In this document: positions 19,894 to 29,700 of the stretch, in pieces
How the letters are laid out: each line of letters opens with the position of its first letter
Numbering within the stretch: position 1 is the stretch's first letter
Origin: Porphyra umbilicalis
Taxonomy: Eukaryota > Rhodophyta > Bangiophyceae > Bangiales > Bangiaceae
Direction of reading: 5' to 3'
DNA: 64,000 nt
Assembly (NCBI GenBank): GCA_002049455.2
Contig: KV918842.1
Span: forward strand, 186,001 to 250,000
Made by a program: the position numbers and the translations under genes
The notes under the pieces: model-generated
Told to the model about the DNA's origin: nothing
The model's database searches: none
The model's input: only the letters and a program-made list of their open reading frames with translations

Positions 19894-22866
19894 GTGCTCG
19901 ACAAGGCGTCCGTTGTCGGCAAGGTCAACGACCTGGAGCAGTACGTGCTCAAGGTCACGCCGTTCAAGGCGTCGGTGAGCGCGGCATCGACGCGCATCGC
20001 TGGGGTGACGGAGCTGTGGCATCGTCGGTTCAACCACTTGGGGTTGGAGAACCTCAAGCGGGCGGCTACAATGGTCGGCGGCATGCCTTCGTCAGTGGCA
20101 CACGCCAAACGCGTCATTTGCACGGTGTGTGTGCCGTGTGTGGACGGCAAGATGGTTCAGTCGCCCAGCCCCCGCTCGTCGACAGCGACAACCAAGTGCG
20201 AACTGGTGCACACCGACATTGGTGGCCCACTCACTGAGTCGCTGGGTGGCTCCCTCTACTTCATGACGGCGCTAGAGGACTCAACGGGGTTCATCACGGC
20301 TACGCCTATCAAGACAAAGGGGATGGCGCCGGAGGTGCTCAAGACGCGCATCAAGCAGCTTGAGACGCTGACGGGCGTGAAAGAAAAGCGTGTCCGTCAC
20401 GACGGTGCAAAAGAGTACGTTACGAGCGATCTTAAGGCGTGGTACGAAAATAAGGCCATCACGTCTGAGATGACGGCGCCGTACGAGTCGCAGCAGAACG
20501 GCAAGGCGGAGCGGGTGAACCGCACGCTGATGGAGCGCGTGCGTGCTGCCCTGATTGACGCCGGTGCGGAGGAAGAGCTGTGGGCCGAGGCGTTGGCCTC
20601 CGTCGTCCATGTGCTCAACCGATCTCCCGAGGCGGGGCTCGATGTGCCGCCGCTCGAGTCGCTGACGGCTCGACGCCCCAACGTCGCGGGATTCCGCGTT
20701 TGGGGGAGTCGGGCGTGGGCGCTCAAGCCGAAGAAGCGGCAGCGCAAGCTGGAGCCAAGGACCGACGTCGGCCGATTCGTCGGCTACACTATCGGTGGCA
20801 AGGCCTACCGCATCCTCGAGGACGAGACAAACCAAGTCTTCGAGCGTCGGGACGTGCTGATGGAGGAGAACCCGGCGAAGGTCGAGACGTCAGCAGTCGG
20901 GTCAAGCGCTGGTCCCCTGCTGACTGCGGAATATGACGGCGACAAGGTCGGCGCCACGGAAGGGGCAATGGACATGCTCGGCGCAGAAGGCGGGCGAGAG
21001 GACGAGCACTCCCCCGACGACACCTCTGACAGCGACAGCGAAGTCGGTCTTCCTTCCTTTGCTGGCGATAGCCAGGAGGAGGACGAGGACGGCGTCGGTG
21101 GCTCGACACCCGCAGCTGCTCAAGCACCTGCGGCCAGTGACAGCGTCACAACGGGGCCTCGTCGCTCAAAGTGCAAGACAGCTCCCAGGGTAACATGGTG
21201 GAAGAAGGAACCCAAGGCGTACCTGGTAAGCGGTAACGCTTCCGCGGCTGAGGCGGGCTGGGACTTGCACAAGCCGCCTGCAAAGGAGAAGGAGGCGCGC
21301 GCTCGTCCTGACTGGCCGCTGTGGAAGCAGGCCGTTAAGGAGGAGGTGGCGGCACACAAGCACCTTGGCACCTGGTCCAAGACCAAGGGGAACAACAAGA
21401 ATCACAAGGCCATCAAGACGCGATTCGTGTTCGACATCAAGCACGACGCAAAGGGCAAGCTGTCGCGCTACAAGGCTCGACTGGTGGCCCAAGGGTTCAA
21501 CCAGGTGCCCGGACGAGACTTTGACGAGACGTGGGCTCCGGTACCCAACAGGGCCACGACACGTGCTCTCTTTGCTGTGGCGGCAGCCATGGGCAGGGAG
21601 ATTCACCATGTCGACATCAAGACAGCCTTCCTCAACGCCAAGATAGACAAGCAGATGTACATCAAACTCCCCGTCGATGTCGAACCGGAGGGGCTGGAGG
21701 AGATGTGTCGGCTTAACCTGGCGCTCTACGGGACAAAGCAGGCGGGGCGGCTGTGGGGCATCAAGCTCGACAAAGAGCTCAAAGAGATCGGGGCGGTCCG
21801 GTCCAAGGTGGACCCGTGCCTCTATGAGTGGCACCACCTCGTGCACGGGTGCATCTTTATCCTCGTGTACGTCGACGACCTTATCGTGGCGGGCGAGAAG
21901 CTGGCTGGGGTCGAGGTCGTCAAGCGCTCCGTGTCTGCCAAGTTTGAGGTGCGCGACATGGGGGAGGTCCAGGACTTTATCGGAATGAAGGTCATGCGCA
22001 ACCGGGTGGCCAAGACTCTGACGTTGAGCAACCCGGGGCACACCGCGACGCTGCTGGAGGCGTTTGGGATGGACAAGGCGACGCCTAACAAGACGCCGAT
22101 GGCGTTGCGAGTCAAGCTGACCAAGACAGGGGAGGGCCTGCTGCCAGACGGCAACCGTTACGCCGAGTTGGTCGGCTCCCTCCTCTACCTGTCTACCACG
22201 ACGAGGCCAGATATCGCCTTTGCCGCGGGAGTGCTGTCGCGCTTCATATCCTGCCCTGAGGAGGACCACATGCGCGCGGCCAAAGGGGTTCTGCGCTACC
22301 TGCGCGGGACGACTCGCCTGGGTGTGGTCTACAGCGGCAGCGAGCCGCCGCAAGGGTTTGTCGACGCCGACTGGGCCGGCGACATGGACGGTCGTCGGTC
22401 GACAACCGGCTACGTCTTCACCTGCAATGGCGGGGCGATTGCGTGGGCAAGTAAGCGCCACTCGACCGTGGCCACCTCGACGGCCGAGGCCGAGTACGTG
22501 GCCGCCGCAATGGCGACCAAGGAGGCACTGTGGCTACGCAAGCTGCTGTCGGCTCTGGGCGTCGACGGTGGAGCCGTGGCGATGGGGGAGGACAACCAGT
22601 CCTGCCTGGCGCTGGTCAACAACCCCGAGGCGACGGGGCGGACCAAGCATGTCCACGTCGCCTACCACATGCTTCGCGACTACCAGGCGCGCGGGGATGT
22701 GGCCTTCTACTTCCTCCCGAGTGCCGAAATGTCGGCGGATGGGCTCACCAAGCCGCTGCCGTCGCCGGCGTTCACGGCTTTCCGGGCTGCCGTCGGGGTT
22801 GGTGAAGACCTGGGCGCGGTTGCGCGGGGCGCCGAGATTGGCAACCCCCTGTTGGGGGAGTGCTGA
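19894..22866 (+). pseudogene. Copia pol: integrase, reverse transcriptase, RNase H
   Basis: This open frame of about 990 codons follows two in-frame stops. It contains a GAG-pre-integrase finger (LWHRRFNHLG near 20014), the integrase D,D,E core (HTDIGGPL; RHDGAKEYV; YESQQNGKAERVNRTL), a long acidic linker, and the Ty1/copia reverse transcriptase (ARLVAQGFNQVPGRDFDETW; HVDIKTAFLNA; YVDDLIVAG near 21868). RNase H follows (FVDADWAGD; STAEAEYVAAA). Catalytic residues look intact, so this half could still be enzymatically competent even though the polyprotein is interrupted. It ends with TGA at 22864, 985 bp before the 3' LTR. Confidence 0.95.
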
Positions 22867-23566
22867 GGCGCCATGGCGCCACTGGAGGCGTCCAGTGGCG
22901 CAGCCCCGGTCTCGCGGCAGCGACCTCCGTCGACGTTGCTGCGGGCCGGTGCCGGCCGTGGCCGGTTGCGCTTCCATCCACTTGCTTGGAGCCGGCAATG
23001 GGGCGCGGTTGCGCGGTGCGCCGACCCGGGGGACGGCCGGTTGGGACCGTCCTGGGGCGCTGCGGCGCCACTGGGGACGTCCAGTGGCGCAGCCGCGGGT
23101 TCGCGGTGGTCGCCCAAGTCGATTTGGTGCAGGTCGATTTTGGTCGATTTTGGCTGCTCCCACGGGTCGAGCCGATTTCCGGCGAAGTCGATGACCCGCG
23201 TTTCCGCCCAGACTTTGCCTCGATTTTTTGCGATTTTTGGCCCGCATCTGCAGGCCTCCAGCTTCGGGCCAAGTCGGCTGGCCGGGCCCGAATCGATTTT
23301 GGTGCAAGTCGATTTTTGGTTGAATGTGGTATGGCACAGTAGGCCTACTGCTCCCTCGGGTCGAGCCGATTTTCGGCCAAGTCGCTGAGCCGCGTTTCTG
23401 GCCACACTTTGACTGGCCGCCGATGCGCCGGATCGTCTCTGTTCGAGACGCACCCGGGTGCGCTGTACTCACCTCGACCCCTGCTTCACGTCGATGGTGA
23501 TTTTGGCGAATTCGGCGCAGGTCGATTTTACTTGGCCGAAATCGGCGCGACTCGCTGGGAGCTGTA

Positions 23567-23698
23567 CAGCTGTTCTCTCGAAAACCTCGCACGCAAACTG
23601 TTGCACCACCCTGACAAATCGGCCTCTGCGACCCCATGAAGGCCGATTTATCAGAGTGGTGCAACAGTTTGCGTGCGAGGTTTTTGAGAGAACGGCTG
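23567..23698. mobile_element. 132-bp fold-back MITE with TA duplication (Tc1/mariner-like)
   Basis: The arms 23567-23625 and 23640-23698 are inverted complements over 59 bp with about four mismatches, separated by 14 nt. TA dinucleotides flank the element at 23565-23566 and 23699-23700, as expected of Tc1/mariner-type transposition. The end sequence CAG(C/T)(T/C)GTTCTCTC resembles the ends of the small elements near 32486 and 38164. It would form a long hairpin in RNA. Confidence 0.85.
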
Positions 23699-23843
23699 TA
23701 GGCCTACTGCTCCCACCGAGTCGACCCGATTTCGGCCAAGTCGATGAGATCGACTTGGCTACTTTTTCTCGATCGCGGATGTTGGTGGAACATCTCGCAC
23801 AGTGGCCGTGACAGAGCTTTCATGGCGCGGATTGTAGAGCGCT

Positions 23844-23850
23844 GGGGGAG
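23844..23850 (+). other. Copia polypurine tract
   Basis: GGGGGAG lies directly before the TGTTGAGG start of the 3' LTR. This is the expected place of the plus-strand primer for reverse transcription. Confidence 0.7.
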
Positions 23851-24248
23851 TGTTGAGGCAGCCCCCTAAGCCCGCGCAGGTAAGTCGGAGTTATCGCCGA
23901 CTGCCTGGCTAATCCCGGGAGTACTTATGCGGTCATCGGCTTGTTTGGCTGTGCCATTGTCATGCATTGCTGTATGTGTGTGATGTAATTACTTGTACTT
24001 GTATATTGAGGGCAGCTCCTTTTGGAGCTGAGCTCGGGGATATTCTCGTGGGGTTATCGAGGGGCGTCGCGATTTGTGGGGTGGTGAGAGCATGTACCCT
24101 CCAAAGGAGGGAGCACTGCGCTGGCGGGGGGTGCGCCGGCAGAACGTGGCGAGAGAGGCACACGGAGGGTTTAAGAGCCTGCTGGCCTCGCGCCTCAGAC
24201 CGCTCTCGAGTAAAGCAACGCATCCACCCAACTACCGCTCACTTCACA
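23851..24248 (+). repeat. Copia 3' LTR
   Basis: This 398-bp LTR is the counterpart of 4923-5322. It is followed by the second AGGAG duplication (24249-24253), not by a primer binding site, which identifies it as the 3' end. Confidence 0.93.
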
Positions 24249-24253
24249 AGGAG

Positions 24254-24628
24254 GACAATGAGGAATCCGAGAGCACGGGGCGTCTCAAGGACGACTTAAC
24301 ACCGACATTCGGGCGCTCGGTGGCGGACGCGCCTCACGCCGACACCCACCACGGCCTGCTGCAGCCTGTGTCTAAGGAGCTGCAGTGCCCGGCGCAAGTT
24401 CGCGACTGCACGCACCTGCGATGGCACGTGCAAGACCGGGCATCAGACGTGTCGCGGTGCTCTTTGCCAACCTTGGTACCGAGGACAACGGAACAGGTCG
24501 CTTCCGACTCTGGGGCCCTGGCCACGCGCCTTGGTTACGTAGCCTTGCCGGCTGCGCTGGGTGTACCCCTCGAGGACCACAAGGCCGTGCGCTTCTACCC
24601 CAATGCCTTCTATGTGTGGGACATTTGA
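24254..24628 (+). pseudogene. 3' part of the ORF interrupted by the copia element
   Basis: This continues the frame of 4803-4922 in register beyond the target duplication: a short acidic stretch, then 100 or so residues of mixed composition ending LEDHKAVRFYPNAFYVWDI, stop at 24626-24628. I recognise no domain. The exact frame agreement across the insertion argues for a former coding sequence, but an open microsatellite remains possible. Confidence 0.35.
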
Positions 24629-25059
24629 TGAGTTTGTGGCGTCAGTGCCGCTCCGAAAATAAGCGGGGGGGCTTTCGTGCTTCGATTAGTGGCCACGCAA
24701 TTCCATCTGTGTCGAGTGGCATACCCTCGGAGTCTGCTTGTCAGCTGGGCCCATGTGCTGTTCCACGGGCTGTTAGCAACAAAGGCGGCGGCAGTCCACA
24801 TGGGTGCACGGGCACCAGAGGACGTGCAAAAGCACACCAAAGTGCTGCACGGAAAAGGGGAGCGGGGCGTACGGCCTACACGTCGTCTCCTCACCTCAAA
24901 TTGTCACGTGCTGTGACACACAGGGCCTGGTATCGTCGCGCATCTATCATCACCTCTATCCTGCCGCCTGCCTCAACGGTGCGGTGGGTGGACGTACAGG
25001 AGCACACGAGAAGAGACCAGATCAGAGCCCAGACAAGATGGGGGCACACAGGCAGCTCT
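24629..25059. other. No gene recognised
   Basis: Only short frames with no recognisable composition or motif are present, and no repeat structure is visible. Confidence 0.5.
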
Positions 25060-25716
25060 CTACATCAGCCCAACGGCGCGCGGCACCCATCCAACACGGT
25101 GCCCACTCTGAATCTGCTCGTGCAGCACCCAGCTACCTACAGCCGAACGTATACCGGCCGCGTCGAAGACGCCGTCGTAAAAGGGGGCAAGCTCCCTACC
25201 CAGCTCTTCAGGGTCAAAGATCATGGTAATGACAACGTCCATTGCCATCAGATGGTCCATCATCCCCACCCGCGTGCGCTCCGATGCCAGCGGATGTCAC
25301 GCCGCCAGCGGGCACTCGCGGTGTAGAAAGTCCAGGAAGGCGTCCGCGGCTTCGGCAGCAGCCGCTGCAGGCCAGCCAGGGAAGCGAACGACATGCGCCG
25401 CCAGACGCCGGGCCTCCATGCCGTCCGGCGACGACGGGAGTGGAGGACAAGAGGTGTAGAGAGGAGTGGGGGGGGGGGGGGTTTGGGCGCACGCGCCAAG
25501 GGGGTCCACAGACCGGGGGCGGGCGCCCAGAAAACCGCCCCTAGACCGAGCGCACGCGTGGAGGGGGTCGAGCGGGGGTCGGCGTGAACGCACAGCCAGA
25601 CTGCCCGCCGCGCGCGCCGAGGGGACAGACCAACACACCGCAACCATCCGCCAAGCAAGACGATGCCCAGCACCCGACACAGACAAAAAGCCTGTGACCT
25701 CGACAACGAGGATCAA
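25060..25716 (-). pseudogene. Unrecognised minus-strand coding remnant with an in-frame TGA
   Basis: Two open segments in the same minus frame, 25716-25300 and 25296-25060, are separated only by a TGA at 25297-25299. The part from about 25440 to the end at 25060 has protein-like composition (for example the stretch around ELGRELAPFYDGVFDAAG near 25195). Upstream of about 25450 the frame is Arg/Pro-rich and crosses a poly-G/poly-C run (about 25471-25481), so the real start is unknown. No family is recognised. It may be a decayed gene fragment next to the array at 25871. Confidence 0.3.
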
Positions 25717-25745
25717 ATTCCCGCCGGGCTGTTGGGCTTCCCGTT

Positions 25746-25990
25746 TCTGAATGTCGCTGCCGTCGGATCGGTAGTCGCGTCGAGTCGTGTCAATTGAGCA
25801 GCAGCCGCCCGTCGAGTCTTAAATACACCTTCAAAGCGGTCTGCAATCCGCTTTAAGCTCGGCACCATGCGTTAAAGTGTCGGTCACTGGGTTAAAGTGT
25901 CGGTCATCGGGTTAAAGTGTCGGTCACTGGGTTAAAGTGTCGATCAGTGGGTTAAAGTGTCGGTCTTTCTGTCGAAATAAACTTCTATCG
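25746..25990 (+). repeat. 20-bp tandem array with both flanks, copy 2
   Basis: The left flank 25746-25870 matches the flank at 47-178. Five 20-bp units (gttaaagtgtcggtcactgg) run 25871-25970. The right flank GTCGGTCTTTCTGTCGAAAT, followed by a CTTCTA stretch to about 25988, recurs after the third array at 32460-32486. The array lies about 120 bp upstream of the ORF at 26112. It is in the same orientation as the other two copies. Confidence 0.85.
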
Positions 25991-26111
25991 ACGATCAGAG
26001 GAACTGGCGTTCACATCAATTTCAAAGTATCTGTTGTGGGCACACGTTCTTCTGGGTTGGCCGACACCCACGGCCGCGGCGACCGTCACACCACCCCGGG
26101 GTCGGGCCGCG

Positions 26112-26790
26112 ATGGACGGTGCGATGGACGATGCGAACCTACGCCGCTGGACCCCGTTCGACCTCGACGGCATGCCCCATCAAGAGCACAGTCGTGCCAA
26201 GGCGGAGGCAAAGGTGCGGGCAGTCGCCCACACCAACCGCCTGGCTACTATTGCGCGTATGCGCCTCCGGCGGTGGGGCACCCCGCGCGGGTTCGTGGAC
26301 GTCTTTAAGACAGGCGATCGCGCAGCTTCTGCGCGACCGCTGGGCGCCTTTCATGGCGACCAGGTCACCGGTCCACGCGGCCATCATTGGACCACACTCG
26401 AGGTGCTCGTGTTTTGCAACGAGGTCCTCTGCCAACCGGAGAAAGAACATTTCCCCGACGTGTTTTTCCGCTTCGCCCGGTGGGGCTCGTTCAACACCCT
26501 GCGGTGCATGGACCGCGACCGTGTGGACGTCGTTGTGGCTGCGAAGGCATTCGCCCGCTTGCGGCGGGCGTGGCCTACAGCCGTCTACGCGGACCGGGTA
26601 GCAGTCTTTGAGAGTGAGTTGCCTTGGCTACTCGCACCCGCGGACGAGTCCTACATCTTTTCGGCGCAGATGCTCCCTTCGGAGCACGCGGACGACCCGC
26701 AGACGGAGGACGCGGAGGCATGGCTCGATTGGGAGGAGTTTGTGTGTCAGGGTGCCGACGAGAGCCAGCCGTCAGTGACACCACGAAGCC
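26112..26790 (+). CDS. Unrecognised ORF downstream of the second array (3' end lost)
   Basis: An ATG at 26112 opens a frame with balanced composition for about 220 residues. It is rich in Trp, Phe, His and acidic residues (for example YADRVAVFESELPWLLAPADESYIF near 26578, here described only in part). After about 26790 the open frame continues to 27098, but there it is the antisense of the helicase remnant, so native coding ends near 26770-26790. No domain is recognised. It could be the gene of the array-bearing element or a captured host fragment. Confidence 0.4.
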
Positions 26791-29700
26791 GCTTGCTGCC
26801 TCGTACTCTGCCTGCACATGGAAGTGTTCGGCAGCCACACACCGGGCGACGACGGCGTCGACGTGCGCTTGCGACGCCGGGTGTCCGTCGGGTGGGGCCA
26901 TGCCAATACGGACGACACGTCGCGCGTCCCGCGAGATGGTCGATTCACTTGGAAAGTGCTGATGCAGCGCAGCGAGCACCTCGTTGGCTGCCACGTTGGT
27001 CCGCGACACAGCCAGCGCGTCCAACCCTGCGGCCTCGACACACCGAACAAGCGCCACGAGAGTGCTTGTCTTGCCGGTCCCAGGTGGGCCGTTTATGAGC
27101 TGTGTGGTGACGTCGCCACCTCCATGGTCCCCGCCCCTTAGCACTGCGTCGAGTGCCAAACAGACGGCGCTCCGCTGTGAGTCATCCAGGTCGGCGCCAA
27201 GCTCGGCGACGCGCGCGTCCGTGCGATAGCCGCTGCCGAGGGGAGAATGCGCCGTGGACACGTACGCAGCCGTCGAGTTGTACGTGGCCAGAGACGCCTG
27301 CAGGTCCACGGGCAGGGATTCCCAGCGCGCGAGGCCGTGAAACTCTGCGGCGTCTGAACTCGCATCTGCCGTCACGCTCAGTGCCACTGAGGATGGGCAC
27401 GCGCGAGGTAATCGTCCCCGTATGGTGACCGTCAGTTGTACCAGTCGCGGTTCTCCGTCCTTGGCGTCTTGAAAGACGCGTCTTGTCAGCACAGCGTCAA
27501 CTGCTCGACTGGTGGCGTCCTCAGTGTGGCTTTCATCCCACGCCGGGAACCACACGTTGCACAACACGCCGACGTCAACGTCCAGTACGCTGGGAATGTC
27601 GCGGCCCCGGCCGACGCCTGTACTGCGCCGATGGCGTGTCCCGACGCCGACACGGACCCGGTCGACAGCGTCGTTGGATGCCATGGGGGAGCGTGCGGGG
27701 CAGCAGACCTTGATCAGCAAATTCCACGTGCTTGTGGACTGGCCCGCGAACGACACCGTGGCGAGGTGTTGATGAAACGCGTCGGCACGTGCGTTCACAT
27801 GCGCCACCAACACTTGAGGGTGCTTGAATAGCAGCCGCGTGCTGACCGACACTGGAACCGCCACCCCCTACCGAGGGACCCCGTGACCACACATTGTCAC
27901 CAGGAGATGAAGTCCCTGCCGCGCTCGATCCACAGAAACGGCGAGCACCACGCGCTGCCAGTCGGCCGCCGCGCGCGCAGGTGGCATAACACGAGACGCG
28001 GTCGACGCTGCCGGCGCGGCCCATCCCGTCCTCAACACCCAGCCATCCGTGGACGACGCCAGTACCGACAGATCGTACTCGGCGCGGGGGTTTTGGAGTT
28101 GACACACGGGTGCGTCGCCCGCACTTGACGCTTGGGGTGAGGCGAGGCCGGATAGGGACCGTGATGCATGCGACGGGGGTGGTGACGAAGATGTCGCTGG
28201 CACCTGTCGATGTGGCACGGCGCAAGGCGGGGGCACGTGCTGTGATCGCGGACGCTCCGAAGGCGACGGCGGTACCGCCGACGCAGGTAGAATCGAAGAC
28301 CGCGGCCGCTCCGAAGGCGACGGTGGTACCGCCAACGCAGGTAGAGTCGAAGACCGCGGCCGCTCCGAAGGCGACGGCGGTAGCGCCGACGCAAGTAGAA
28401 TCGAAGACCGCGGCCGCTCCGAAGGCGACGGCGGTACCGCCGACGCAGGCACAACCGGGGACCGCGGCCGCTCCGAAGGCGACGGCGGTACCGCCGACGC
28501 AGGTGGAATCGAAGACCGCGGCCGCTCCGAAGGCGACGGCGGTACCGCCGACCCAGGTAGAACCGGGGACAGTGGTGGTGACTGTGGCATCAGCCTTGGG
28601 GGCACCCGGAGTGCTCGCGGGACCTCAGATGGTCGTGGCGCCTGCACGTGGTCCACGTCCGTAACGTCCATGGCGTCGACGTCAAACACCGTCGATACAC
28701 CCGCCGTGTCGGCGAAACGGCGGCGGGGGCGACATGCCTCAAGCAGCGCCCCCGACACTGGCGGCGGCTGCAGCGGTCGTGGCGCTAAAAACACAGCCAT
28801 CAACTCCACCTCGTCATCGTCCTCACTGCACAGGTCGACGACGACGTCGCCACCGCCACCATCACCATCCCCGCCATCCTCATCCACACGGCCACCGTCC
28901 GCTCCGTCGATGTCGACCACGTCGCCGGTGTCGGCCCCGCTGCTGTCGGTGGCAGCACGCACTCGGTCGACATCAATGACGTCACGCCCGTCCCTGCCAC
29001 CACGGTCGCCACCGGCATCGTCAGCGTGAAAAATGATGTCCATGTCGCCACCACCACCGGAACCGCCAGTACGGGCCGCGCAGGCGCCGCCGCTGCTGCC
29101 GTCCACTGCACCGACTGCGTCACCGACGCCAGCGCTTCCGCCGCTACCGCCACCACATGCGCCACCACCACTTGCACCCCCAGTATTGTCAATGGTGTCT
29201 GGGTCGACCGCTGCTGCCGCGACAGCCTCTTGCACCCAGGCCAGCACGTTGGAGTGAATGCCAAGCCATTGGGCCGACTTTTCCGTCCGCTGCAGGGAGT
29301 TTTGGTACTGCTGCAATGTGGCGAGAAACTCGACGACCATGGTCCGGCATTTATCGGTCCGGCGCAGGTTCCCTGCGGCCGCCATGTGCGCCAGTGCGGA
29401 AATGACGATGCGCCGCGAGTAGGGGAACAGTGGTCGTCGCCCCTTTGATGACGACCGCAGCTTGGGTGAGAATATGTGTCCCACTACCCGCCACAGCATC
29501 ATCTCAGTGCTGTCCGGGATACCACCCGCCGCGCCGTGTGCAGCTGCCCAGAGCCAGGGTAGAGAGTCGAAGAAGGTGCCATCGACGTCCGCAATGTACT
29601 TGTGCTCCGCCTCCGCCCAGCTGCCATGTGCAATGCGCCGTGAGTTCGCCAATGCGCGAACACAGCGCATTAGGACGGCCTTGAGCACGTTCTCAATTGC

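Larger units (their letters stand above)
22867..23850. repeat. Copia 3' untranslated segment with internal repeats
   Basis: No coding signal is present. A motif, GCGCCACTGG(A/G)G(G/A)CGTCCAGTGGCGC, occurs near 22872 and 23069. A longer unit, starting near GTAGGCCTACTGCTCCC and carrying GAGCCGATTT..CGGC(C/G)AAGTCG, occurs three times (about 23158, 23340 and 23699). Near 22853 the string GGGGGAGTGCTGAGGC mimics the purine tract plus LTR start found at 23844. A 132-bp fold-back element sits at 23567-23698. Confidence 0.7.
4923..24248 (+). mobile_element. Ty1/copia LTR retrotransposon carrying nested insertions
   Basis: Two direct LTRs (4923-5322 and 23851-24248) start TGTTGAGG and end CTTCACA. 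They are flanked by a 5-bp duplication AGGAG at 4918-4922 and 24249-24253. Inside are a primer binding site (5323-5337), a gag-pol frame with domains in the copia order (gag knuckle, protease, integrase, reverse transcriptase, RNase H) and a purine tract before the 3' LTR. The frame starts at 5480, is interrupted at 5544 by a 13.2-kb gypsy element, resumes at 18753 and ends at 22866. The LTRs differ at roughly fifteen sites by eye, so the insertion is not brand new. In-frame stops at 19885 and 19891 make it defective. Confidence 0.95.

Noticed and set aside
26790-27098. C-terminal extension of the plus-strand 26112 ORF
   Set aside because: This stretch is the exact antisense of the helicase Walker A region, so its openness on the plus strand is incidental.
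28257-28580. CRISPR-like or regulatory 54-bp array
   Set aside because: The units are contiguous, a multiple of three long and lie in frame in the helicase remnant, so they are coding repeats.
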